Under the pieces are notes generated by a model. The model did no database searches and was not told the DNA's origin. It saw nothing but the letters and a program-made list of their open reading frames with translations. This document shows, piece by piece, positions 1 through 6,266 of a DNA stretch of 7,999 nt. This stretch comes from UBA2653 sp964572685 (GTDB lineage Bacteria > Pseudomonadota > Gammaproteobacteria > Legionellales > Legionellaceae). Within the stretch, counting starts at the first letter, position 1. Each line of letters begins with the position of its first letter. The DNA is taken from the NCBI GenBank assembly GCA_964572685.1, contig CAZNFJ010000063.1:1-7999 (forward strand). Direction: 5' to 3'. A program made the translations under genes and the position numbers.

Positions 1-1
1 T

Positions 2-220
2 CATTCAATTAACGCTATTGAGCTGGCTAAAAAAACTTATGGGTAACGACATGTTGAGTCTGTGAATGATCAGCTTAAAAACATTAGTCAAATAGAGCAT
101 TCAAGGCATCGTAGTATTAATAATTTTATGGTTAATTTGTTGTCAGGTATAGCTGCATATACATTGCAACCCAAAAAACCATCTTTGATTTTATGTTCAA
201 AACAATTGATTGCTTGTTAG
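2..220 (+). pseudogene. IS982-family transposase, C-terminal fragment with internal stop
   Basis: Reading from base 2 gives 72 codons before a TAG at 218-220. The stretch contains the diagnostic IS982 transposase C-terminal block: VNDQLKNISQIEHSRHRS, then NFMVNLLSG and QPKKPSL. In the family this region includes the last catalytic Glu of the DDE-type domain (the E before S/T-x-N-D-Q-L-K-N). An in-frame TAA at 44-46 falls just before the conserved Arg, where relatives usually have Lys/Arg, so a point change of a sense codon is likely. The 5' part lies outside the window. Family assignment is secure from the motif; the inactive state is seen directly unless the stop is suppressed. Confidence 0.85.
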
Positions 221-223
221 AAA

Positions 224-242
224 TTCAATGTCGAACGGACGT
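224..242 (+). repeat. Candidate IS982 right terminal inverted repeat
   Basis: TTCAATGTCGAAC followed by two variable bases and ACGT. It begins three bases after the transposase stop, as expected for a terminal repeat. Its reverse complement occurs at 7765-7783 with 17 of 19 positions identical, including the whole 13-base core. Confidence 0.6.
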
Positions 243-244
243 TA

Positions 245-273
245 AAAAAAGATACGACAAGCGTATCTTTTTT
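245..273 (-). terminator. Bidirectional intrinsic terminator
   Basis: GATACG (251-256) pairs with CGTATC (262-267) around a 5-base loop. The flanking A-run (245-250) pairs with a T-run (268-273), giving a 12-bp stem. On the minus strand it lies ten bases beyond the stop of the 283-1512 gene and ends in a U-run, so it should terminate that transcript. The symmetric A/T flanks mean it could also stop transcription coming from the IS remnant on the plus strand. Confidence 0.85.
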
Positions 274-282
274 ATCGATCAC

Positions 283-1512
283 TTATAAGGTTAGCGAGTT
301 TTCTCTTGTAAAACCAATTGCTTCAAAATTGTTGGCATCTTCAATTTCAGGTCTTTGTAGATTATTCTGGTGACCAAAACCAATATGAAAAAAAGTGTTT
401 TTTGATACAGTATGGTTGCTTACTTTCAAACCAACAACCGTTTGTCGCTCATTTTTTTTTAATAAAAAGTCTACGCCAATCCTACTGGATGGGGTTTGAA
501 GAGAACTGGATACAAAGGTCTGATTATCTTTACGGTTGATAGACGCGCAAAAAGAATTATTATTTATTGACCCATAAATTGAAAGAGGAATTTCAGTTCC
601 AATAATAGATAAGAGATGTTTGTGAAATTTTTGGTGATTTTTAATATCAATTTCATCAGGAATTAATCCAGAGTTTATTTGGTTCTTTTGATTCAAATAA
701 ACATAAGCACGAGTGTATTCGCAAAAATAAATGGAGTCCCTTTTTAAATTTGTAGTCGATAATTCAGCGACATATTGTATATCATAATCAAACACAATAT
801 TTTGACTGGTTTCTGCTTCTTGAGTATTTTGACTTGAAATAACAGCATTGGATTCCTCTTGAGCTTGGGGGGAGGCTTGTTTTTGGGCATAAATTGTTTG
901 ATAGATTACCCATGGTGCTGTCAAAATTTGTGACCATAAGCGATTAATTGCGGAGCTAAAATATAAACCTAAGACAAAGACGAAAAGACTGGGGAAAAAT
1001 AAGAAAATATTGAAAAAATCAGATGTACATGACAAAAGAAAAAGCGGGATACTTAAAAGTAATTGACCCAATATCAGCGGATTTTGCCAAAGATTTTCTA
1101 AAGAGCTGATTTCCATAATTTTATTTATTAAAAGTTGTGTTTTATTGTTAAATAAATGATTGTATATCATGAGCGCTTTATCAGGATTATTTTCACAAAA
1201 ATCAGTGACAGATGATAATGGAAAGACGTTTTTGAGGGTTTCTGGTATAAAGGGTAGTAATGTAATTTTTATAAACTTTGCATTATTAGATATTTGCTCA
1301 ATTTTCTGTTCATTTTCTTCTTTTAAAGAAAAAAATTGTTGAAGTACAATAACGTCTATAGCAAAACACAAACCTGAGACAATAAGAAAAGGAAACTCAC
1401 TTAATAATATGATAGGTAGCGAAATTATAGCAGGAAGATTAATTATTAATGGACTAAAAGCTTGAGCGTAAAGTTTTAAATTAGAAAGTGATTTTTCCAA
1501 AGAATTTTGCAT
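283..1512 (-). CDS. Uncharacterised membrane protein, 409 residues
   Basis: I do not recognise this protein. Two hydrophobic pairs are visible: about residues 21-38 and 40-60 (the first Pro-rich), then about 145-163 and 166-188. Between them lies a soluble stretch of about 80 residues. After the second pair comes a low-complexity Gln/Ser/Glu/Ala-rich linker (about 208-236), followed by a hydrophilic C-terminal region (about 237-409) rich in Asn, Ser and Lys with no motif I can name. The layout suggests a four-helix inner-membrane protein with one larger soluble tail, but topology is inferred. ATG 1510-1512 is the first start and lies about 28 nt from the promoter -10; no clear Shine-Dalgarno precedes it. 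It runs opposite to the cytochrome genes, is monocistronic between its own promoter and terminator, and sits beside an IS remnant, which fits accessory gene content. In a Legionellales-type host a secreted effector is possible but unsupported by any motif here. Coding status is well supported by length, promoter and terminator. Confidence 0.8.
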   Translation of the reverse strand: MQNSLEKSLSNLKLYAQAFSPLIINLPAIISLPIILLSEFPFLIVSGLCFAIDVIVLQQFFSLKEENEQKIEQISNNAKFIKITLLPFIPETLKNVFPLSSVTDFCENNPDKALMIYNHLFNNKTQLLINKIMEISSLENLWQNPLILGQLLLSIPLFLLSCTSDFFNIFLFFPSLFVFVLGLYFSSAINRLWSQILTAPWVIYQTIYAQKQASPQAQEESNAVISSQNTQEAETSQNIVFDYDIQYVAELSTTNLKRDSIYFCEYTRAYVYLNQKNQINSGLIPDEIDIKNHQKFHKHLLSIIGTEIPLSIYGSINNNSFCASINRKDNQTFVSSSLQTPSSRIGVDFLLKKNERQTVVGLKVSNHTVSKNTFFHIGFGHQNNLQRPEIEDANNFEAIGFTRENSLTL

Positions 1513-1539
1513 TGTAGCAACTTTAAAAATTAAAACAAC

Positions 1540-1568
1540 ATGATAATTTTAGATTAAAAAAAAGTCAA
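1540..1568 (-). promoter_or_regulatory. Sigma70-type promoter for the minus-strand membrane protein
   Basis: On the minus strand, TTGACT (1563-1568) is followed after 17 bases by TATCAT (1540-1545). This is close to the TTGACA/TATAAT consensus, with one mismatch in each box. The spacer is very A/T-rich. Transcription would start near 1533, giving a leader of about 20 nt before the ATG at 1512. Confidence 0.7.
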
Positions 1569-1635
1569 TATGACGGTAATTTAACTTTGTTTATTTTCTT
1601 CTTTAGCCTTACTGAGTAGCGCATTAATTTTTTGA

Positions 1636-1663
1636 TTGCAACTTCCATTGGCAAGGTTATAAT
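1636..1663 (+). promoter_or_regulatory. Sigma70-type promoter for the tetraheme cytochrome
   Basis: TTGCAA (1636-1641), a 16-base spacer and a perfect TATAAT (1658-1663) place a start site near 1670. That is about 20 nt before ATG 1691 and about 33 nt before GTG 1703. It is divergent from the minus-strand promoter at 1540-1568, about 70 bp away, so the two could share a regulator. I see no clear operator between them. Confidence 0.7.
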
Positions 1664-1690
1664 TACAAAATATCTACTCAAATACAAATC

Positions 1691-3235
1691 ATGGAGCATT
1701 TCGTGTTCCCCACGACAAAAATATTAAAAAAATTGGTTATAGCGTCTTTGATGATTGCACAAGCGGCTATTGCCATGAAAGTCCCTCATGAAAAACTTGA
1801 ACCCTTATTAGACGGTTATTACCCTCCTTATCCACAGGTCAATATTACAGATACTAAAAAAGCTGAACAAGTTGCACGAGGTGAGTATTTGGCGAAAGCA
1901 GGAGATTGTATTGCTTGTCATACTAATACTAAATTAAATGTTGGGCCATTCTCTGGTGGTTTACCGATTAAAACACCTTTTGGTACATTTTATAGCTCAA
2001 ATATTACCCCTGATAAAGAAACCGGCATTGGAAGTTGGACTGAAGAACAGTTTATACGGGCACTTAGAGAGGGAAGAAGTGCAGATGGCTCGAATCATTT
2101 TCCGGTATTCCCTTTTGTTTATTTTGCTAATATCTCTGATGAGGATGCCAAAGACTTATATGCTTATTTTATGAGCATACCTGCTATTCATCATCCGAAT
2201 CATCCTCTTGCTTTTCCATTTAATTTACCTGGTGCTCGTTTTTCATTATGGGGCTGGAAGTTATTATTTTTCTTCCCAAACCAAAAATATCAATATGAGA
2301 CCACGCACTCTAAAGAATGGAACCGGGGAAAGTATTTGGTTGATGGATTAGGGCATTGTTCAATGTGTCATACACCTTTGAATGTCTTGGGTGCACCAAA
2401 ACAACGTTTTTATTTGACAGGTGGTTTTGTGGATGGTTACTGGGCTCCTAATATTACCAAGTATGGTTTAAAGGGACATTCACGTTATGAAATTGCAGAT
2501 TTATTTGTCACCAACGAACTTCTAAACAAAGCGGGACCTATTGCAGGCCCGATGGCAGATGTTAATCATAATAGTTTGGGTTATCTCAATCAAGAAGATA
2601 GACTGGCTATTGCTACCTACTTAAAAACAGTAGTTTCTGAAGATCCATTTAAATTGCCAGATCTAGATAAACAAGAACCTTTGAAAAAAGGTAAACAAGT
2701 TTATGTAAATGTTTGTGTCATTTGCCATCAAAATGGAGAGATGTCAGCTCCTGTTATTGGTGATGCATCAAATTGGTATAGACGCTTAAAAGATAATGGA
2801 TTAACAGCACTTTATCGACATGTCATCAATGGATACAATAGTATGCCGATTAAAGGTGCTTGTTTGACGTGTAAAGATGATGACATCGTTGCTGCAGTTG
2901 ATTATATTCTGAATGAATCTTTAACGCGCTCTCAAAAAATAGAGCTTAAAAAAGGTGGCGCGGATGCATTTCCATCTAAATCAGCCGAAATTTATAAAGA
3001 AAATTGCAGCGTATGCCACGATAGCGGAAAATTTGCAGCTCCCAAATTGGGCGATAAAAACGCATGGGAACCTTTGATTGCACAAGGGTTGGATAAATTG
3101 GTGGCTAATGCAATGGCGACAAAAAATCATCCAGCCAATTCGGGTTGTAACTTATGTACCCAAGCTGAAATCGTTGATACTGTTAAATATATGGTGAGTG
3201 AATCAAAGAAAGAGGGTGATTTTTCTTTGTGGTAA
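1691..3235 (+). CDS. Periplasmic tetraheme c-type cytochrome (AdhB-like diheme half plus two cytochrome c5 domains)
   Basis: A likely periplasmic electron carrier of 514 residues from ATG 1691. These coordinates are the longest reading; GTG 1703 has the better ribosome-binding site. Residues 8-28 form a signal peptide (TTKILKK, hydrophobic core, AIA). There are four CxxCH haem sites: C73/C76/H77, C223/C226/H227, C342/C345/H346 and C439/C442/H443. The first two domains resemble the cytochrome subunit of membrane alcohol dehydrogenases (SSNITPDKETGIG, LYAYF, then GHCSMCHTP and AGPMADV, with M288 the probable ligand). The last two resemble cytochrome c5, each with an extra Cys pair (C391/C394 and C486/C489) matching that family's disulfide; M385 is the ligand in the third. 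Two ligand positions are odd: F140 where relatives have Met in domain 1, and H480 where c5 has Met in domain 4. No dehydrogenase lies beside it. The cox operon follows but has its own promoter, so a role as electron donor to that oxidase is inference. Confidence 0.9.
   Translation: MEHFVFPTTKILKKLVIASLMIAQAAIAMKVPHEKLEPLLDGYYPPYPQVNITDTKKAEQVARGEYLAKAGDCIACHTNTKLNVGPFSGGLPIKTPFGTFYSSNITPDKETGIGSWTEEQFIRALREGRSADGSNHFPVFPFVYFANISDEDAKDLYAYFMSIPAIHHPNHPLAFPFNLPGARFSLWGWKLLFFFPNQKYQYETTHSKEWNRGKYLVDGLGHCSMCHTPLNVLGAPKQRFYLTGGFVDGYWAPNITKYGLKGHSRYEIADLFVTNELLNKAGPIAGPMADVNHNSLGYLNQEDRLAIATYLKTVVSEDPFKLPDLDKQEPLKKGKQVYVNVCVICHQNGEMSAPVIGDASNWYRRLKDNGLTALYRHVINGYNSMPIKGACLTCKDDDIVAAVDYILNESLTRSQKIELKKGGADAFPSKSAEIYKENCSVCHDSGKFAAPKLGDKNAWEPLIAQGLDKLVANAMATKNHPANSGCNLCTQAEIVDTVKYMVSESKKEGDFSLW
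1692..1696 (+). promoter_or_regulatory. Shine-Dalgarno favouring a GTG start at 1703
   Basis: TGGAG lies six bases before an in-frame GTG at 1703-1705. No purine-rich site precedes the ATG at 1691, and that ATG itself overlaps this ribosome-binding site. A GTG start would drop four residues and leave a compact signal peptide. Confidence 0.5.
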
Positions 3236-3247
3236 ATCGAGCTATAG

Positions 3248-3286
3248 AAAAAACCTCATCTGAATAAAAAACAGATGGGGTTTTTT
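3248..3286 (+). terminator. Strong intrinsic terminator after the tetraheme cytochrome
   Basis: AAAAAACCTCATCTG (3248-3262) pairs with CAGATGGGGTTTTTT (3272-3286) around a 9-base A-rich loop; the only irregularity is one G-T pair. The stem ends in six Ts. It begins 13 bases after the cytochrome stop and separates that gene from the cox operon. Confidence 0.92.
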
Positions 3287-3315
3287 ATTATAGGACCATG
3301 TTGACTATAAGGCGC

Positions 3316-3345
3316 TTGATATTTCAAAGCATGCCGCCGTATAAT
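3316..3345 (+). promoter_or_regulatory. Probable promoter and start of the cox operon leader
   Basis: TTGATA (3316-3321), an 18-base spacer and a perfect TATAAT (3340-3345) predict a start near 3352 and a leader of about 107 nt before coxB. The spacer is one base longer than ideal. The leader shows only weak hairpins and ends in a clear ribosome-binding site (GAGGA, 3448-3452, six bases before the ATG). No FNR-type box is present. A different start site further downstream is possible. Confidence 0.6.
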
Positions 3346-3458
3346 ATCGCAGACTTCGAGGATTAACCTTGATAACTATAAAATCGTATGTGAAGTGAAC
3401 CAACGGGACGCAAGTCAAGATATTATTCTATTCAAATTTTTAATTTTGAGGAAGAGAG

Positions 3459-4664
3459 ATGCTGAAATTAGGTCGGTTGAGCAAAGCATTTTTAGTGTTA
3501 TGTTGCTCTCTTTATGTCAATTGGGCATTGGCGAATGCAAATGATTGGCAAATCAATATGTTTAAAGGGGTTACCCCTGTAAGTCGTGATATTTATCATT
3601 TACATATGATCGCGATGTTGGTATGTGCCATTATTGGTATTGTGGTGTTTGGAATCATGATTTATTCCCTGATTCATCATCGAAAATCGAAAGGTTATCA
3701 AGCAGCACACTTTCATGATAACACTCGTCTTGAAGTGGTTTGGACGATTATTCCTTTTTTAATATTGATTGGGCTTGCTTTTCCAGCAACAAGAACACTT
3801 ATTAAACTAGATAATACTGACAATGCTGAGGTGACCATTAAAATTGTGGGATCTCAATGGAAATGGGAATATTTTTATTTAGATGAAGGTGTACACTTTT
3901 ATAGTAATTTATCAACACCTTTTCGTGCAATAGAAAATAAAATTAAAAAAGATGCTCATTATTTGTTGGAAGTTGATAATGAGGTCGTCGTACCGACTCA
4001 TAAAAAAATTCGTTTTCTTGTAACAGCAAGTGATGTGATTCATTCATGGTGGGTACCAGAGTTAGGAATTAAACGTGATGCGATTCCAGGATTTATGTAT
4101 GAAGCATGGGCTCGCATAGAAAAAGAAGGTATATACCGTGGTCAATGTACTGAATTATGTGGTATTGGACATGGCTTTATGCCAATTGTTGTGCGAGCGT
4201 TGCCCGAAGAAGAATATAAAAAATGGATAAAAACGCAGCTTGAAAAACAAAAACTTTGGAATCAACAACAAATTAATTTGCAAGCTCAACAGAATATGAG
4301 TCGAGAAGCGTTAATGTCTTTGGGTAAACAGAAGTATCGTCAAGTGTGTGCATATTGCCATCGTGATGATGGTCAAGGTTTACCACCGCTTTATCCGGCA
4401 TTAAAAGGTAGCTCCGTTGCTGTAGGTTATCCTATTTCTCGTCATATCGGAATGATTTTATACGGGGTGCCTGGCAGTGCCATGCAGTCTTATGAAAACA
4501 TGTTATCCAATGAAGAGATAGCCGCAATTGTGACCTATGAAAGAAATGCTTGGGAAAATAACACCAATGACTTGGTTCAACCCCTAGATATCGCAAAACT
4601 TCGAGTAAGTAATATCCATAAACCTAAATTAGTTAAAAAATCCAAATTGGGAGGTTTAAAATGA
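3459..4664 (+). CDS. coxB: Cytochrome c oxidase subunit II with fused C-terminal cytochrome c domain
   Basis: Subunit II takes electrons from cytochrome c through CuA and passes them to haem a in CoxA. The 401-residue product has a signal peptide (about 1-26, cut near ALA-NANDW) and two membrane helices (about 49-71 and 92-112). A periplasmic CuA cupredoxin domain follows, with ligands H195, C230, E232, C234, H238 and M241 in the CTELCGIGHGFM block; the aromatic patch QWKWEY is at 133-138. A Gln/Lys-rich helical linker (about 252-290) leads to a class I cytochrome c domain with C297/C300/H301 and M342 as probable haem ligands. This caa3-like fusion means the enzyme carries its own haem c entry site. 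A basic tail (about 385-401) follows. The start is fixed by GAGGA six bases upstream. It is first in the operon; its TGA overlaps the coxA ATG (ATGA), which suggests translational coupling. Confidence 0.97.
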   Translation: MLKLGRLSKAFLVLCCSLYVNWALANANDWQINMFKGVTPVSRDIYHLHMIAMLVCAIIGIVVFGIMIYSLIHHRKSKGYQAAHFHDNTRLEVVWTIIPFLILIGLAFPATRTLIKLDNTDNAEVTIKIVGSQWKWEYFYLDEGVHFYSNLSTPFRAIENKIKKDAHYLLEVDNEVVVPTHKKIRFLVTASDVIHSWWVPELGIKRDAIPGFMYEAWARIEKEGIYRGQCTELCGIGHGFMPIVVRALPEEEYKKWIKTQLEKQKLWNQQQINLQAQQNMSREALMSLGKQKYRQVCAYCHRDDGQGLPPLYPALKGSSVAVGYPISRHIGMILYGVPGSAMQSYENMLSNEEIAAIVTYERNAWENNTNDLVQPLDIAKLRVSNIHKPKLVKKSKLGGLK

Positions 4665-6250
4665 ACCCAGAAACCACATATGTTGATCATGGACCAGAAC
4701 AAGGTAAAGGCCTAATTGGTTTTGCTAAACGCTGGTTGTTTACCACTAATCACAAAGATATTGGAACTTTATATCTTTTGATTGCCTTGCTGAATTTTTT
4801 TGTTGCCGGAGCAATGGCTTTATTGATTCGGATGGAATTATTTCAGCCAGGACATCGTTTTCTAGATCCTAATACTTTTAATCAAATGACAACGATGCAT
4901 GGATTGGTCATGTTATTTGGGGTGATAATGCCAGCCTTTACTGGTATGGCAAATTGGCAGATTCCGATGATGATTGGCGCGCCAGATATGGCTCTTCCTC
5001 GATTAAATAACTGGAGTTTTTGGATATTACCATTTGCATTTGTTTTACTGTTGTCAACATTATTTCAAGCAGGTGGTGGACCTAACTTTGGCTGGACCAT
5101 GTATGCGCCTTTATCCACTAAATTTGCTCCCCCTAGTACTGATTTTATGATCTTTTCAGTACACATGATGGGTATCTCTTCTATCATGGGTTCTATTAAT
5201 ATCATTGCGACCATTTTAAATATGCGTGCGCCTGGTATGACTCTGATGAAATTACCGATGTTTTGTTGGACATGGTTAGTAACAGCCTTTTTATTGATTG
5301 CTATCATGCCTGTTTTAGCTGGAGCTGTGACTATGATGTTGGCAGATAGACATTTTGGAACCAGTTTTTTTGAAGCAGCTGGTGGCGGTGATCCGATCTT
5401 ATTCCAACATATTTTTTGGTTTTTTGGTCATCCTGAAGTTTATGTTTTGGTTTTGCCTGCATTTGGTGTCATCTCAGAAGTGATTCCAACATTTAGCCGT
5501 AAAAAATTGTTTGGTTATAATTTTATGGTTTATGCAACCATGAGTATTGCTATTTTATCATTTATAGTATGGGCACATCATATGTTTACATCAGGTATAC
5601 CCTTGGGTGCTGAGTTATTCTTTATGTATGCAACCATGCTGATTTCGGTTCCAACCGGTATTAAGGTATTTAACTGGGTCAGCACCATGTTTAGGGGTTC
5701 TATGACATTTGAAACACCGATGTTGTTTGCCGTTTCATTTGTATTTATGTTTACCTTTGGTGGCTTTACAGGTTTGATGTTGTCTTTAGCTCCTGCTGAT
5801 TACCAATATCAGGATACCTATTTTGTCGTGGGTCACTTCCATTATGTTTTGGTTCCGGGGGTATTATTCTCATTATTTGCTGGAGCATATTATTGGATGC
5901 CAAAGTGGACGGGGCATATGTATAATGAATGTTTGGGTAAATGGCATTTCTGGTTATCGACGATATCTGTGAATTTATTGTTTTTCCCTATGCATTTTCT
6001 TGGCTTGGCGGGTATGCCGCGACGTATTCCTGATTATGCCTTACAGTTTACAAATTTTAATATGATTATTACGATTGGGGCTTTTATTTTTGGCTTAAGT
6101 CAGCTGATATTTGCTTGGAACGTGATTCGAACTATTCGTGGTGGCCAAAAAGCAGATGCTCAGGTTTGGGAAGGTGCTCAGGGTTTAGAGTGGACATTGT
6201 CTTCACCACCACCTTACCATTCATTCACTATTCCGCCCATTATTCATTAA
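4661..6250 (+). CDS. coxA: Cytochrome c oxidase subunit I (A-type haem-copper oxidase)
   Basis: This is the catalytic, proton-pumping subunit that reduces oxygen to water at a haem a3-CuB centre in the inner membrane. Its 529 residues are full length for the family and contain about 12 helices. All key residues are visible. H80 and H394 ligate haem a and H392 ligates haem a3. H257, H306 and H307 bind CuB, with Y261 the Tyr cross-linked to H257. The D-channel Asp is D109 (APDMALPRLNN), E259 lies in HPEVY and K335 is the K-channel Lys (VPTGIK). The combination of HPEVY with the K-channel Lys defines an A1-type enzyme. Near the Mg site it reads YQYQDTYFVV, with Gln384 where Paracoccus has His403; many bacterial homologues share this. 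GGGAGG (4649-4654), inside the end of coxB, is an excellent ribosome-binding site six bases before the ATG. ctaG follows after 16 bases. Confidence 0.98.
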   Translation: MNPETTYVDHGPEQGKGLIGFAKRWLFTTNHKDIGTLYLLIALLNFFVAGAMALLIRMELFQPGHRFLDPNTFNQMTTMHGLVMLFGVIMPAFTGMANWQIPMMIGAPDMALPRLNNWSFWILPFAFVLLLSTLFQAGGGPNFGWTMYAPLSTKFAPPSTDFMIFSVHMMGISSIMGSINIIATILNMRAPGMTLMKLPMFCWTWLVTAFLLIAIMPVLAGAVTMMLADRHFGTSFFEAAGGGDPILFQHIFWFFGHPEVYVLVLPAFGVISEVIPTFSRKKLFGYNFMVYATMSIAILSFIVWAHHMFTSGIPLGAELFFMYATMLISVPTGIKVFNWVSTMFRGSMTFETPMLFAVSFVFMFTFGGFTGLMLSLAPADYQYQDTYFVVGHFHYVLVPGVLFSLFAGAYYWMPKWTGHMYNECLGKWHFWLSTISVNLLFFPMHFLGLAGMPRRIPDYALQFTNFNMIITIGAFIFGLSQLIFAWNVIRTIRGGQKADAQVWEGAQGLEWTLSSPPPYHSFTIPPIIH

Positions 6251-6255
6251 AATTT

Positions 6256-6260
6256 GAGAG
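6256..6260 (+). promoter_or_regulatory. Shine-Dalgarno fixing the ctaG start at ATG 6267
   Basis: GAGAG lies six bases before ATG 6267. The in-frame TTG at 6261 immediately abuts this site and so could not use it, which argues for the ATG. Confidence 0.6.
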
Positions 6261-6266
6261 TTGAAG

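Larger units (their letters stand above)
1..243 (+). mobile_element. 3' remnant of an IS982-family insertion sequence
   Basis: The left edge holds the end of an IS982-type element: the transposase C-terminus (to 220) followed by a few bases and a candidate right terminal repeat (224-242). The element runs off the window on the left, so its full length is unknown. The internal stop in the transposase shows that this copy is inactive on its own. The exact outer boundary near 242-243 is inferred from the inverted match at 7765-7783. I see no obvious target-site duplication. Confidence 0.7.

Noticed and set aside
318..539. Plus-strand open frame of 73 codons
   Set aside because: It lies wholly inside the minus-strand membrane-protein gene, has no ribosome-binding site and its product resembles no protein.
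1160..1342. Plus-strand open frame of 60 codons
   Set aside because: Antisense shadow of the minus-strand gene in its N-terminal part, with no supporting signals.
1938..2174. Plus-strand open frame of 78 codons within the tetraheme cytochrome
   Set aside because: Out-of-frame shadow; the haem motifs and family blocks are all in the main frame.
3316..3328. TTGA-TATT-TCAA palindrome near the cox promoter as an FNR/ANR box
   Set aside because: FNR sites are TTGAT-N4-ATCAA; this one is two bases shorter, and its first bases are better explained as the -35 element.
3298..3366. Small open frame of 22 codons before coxB
   Set aside because: It spans the predicted promoter, and its only purine-rich site is two bases from the ATG, too close to serve.
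3411..3420. GGGACGCAAG in the coxB leader, reminiscent of the c-di-GMP-I riboswitch
   Set aside because: The partner GCAAACC segment, the GAAA tetraloop helix and the second stem of that riboswitch are absent; a short chance match.
5065..5307. Minus-strand open frame of 80 codons inside coxA
   Set aside because: Antisense shadow of a highly conserved coxA region.
5810..5824. Gln384 in place of the Mg-site His of CoxA
   Set aside because: The YQYQDTYFVV form is common in bacterial subunit I sequences, so it is not a meaningful anomaly.
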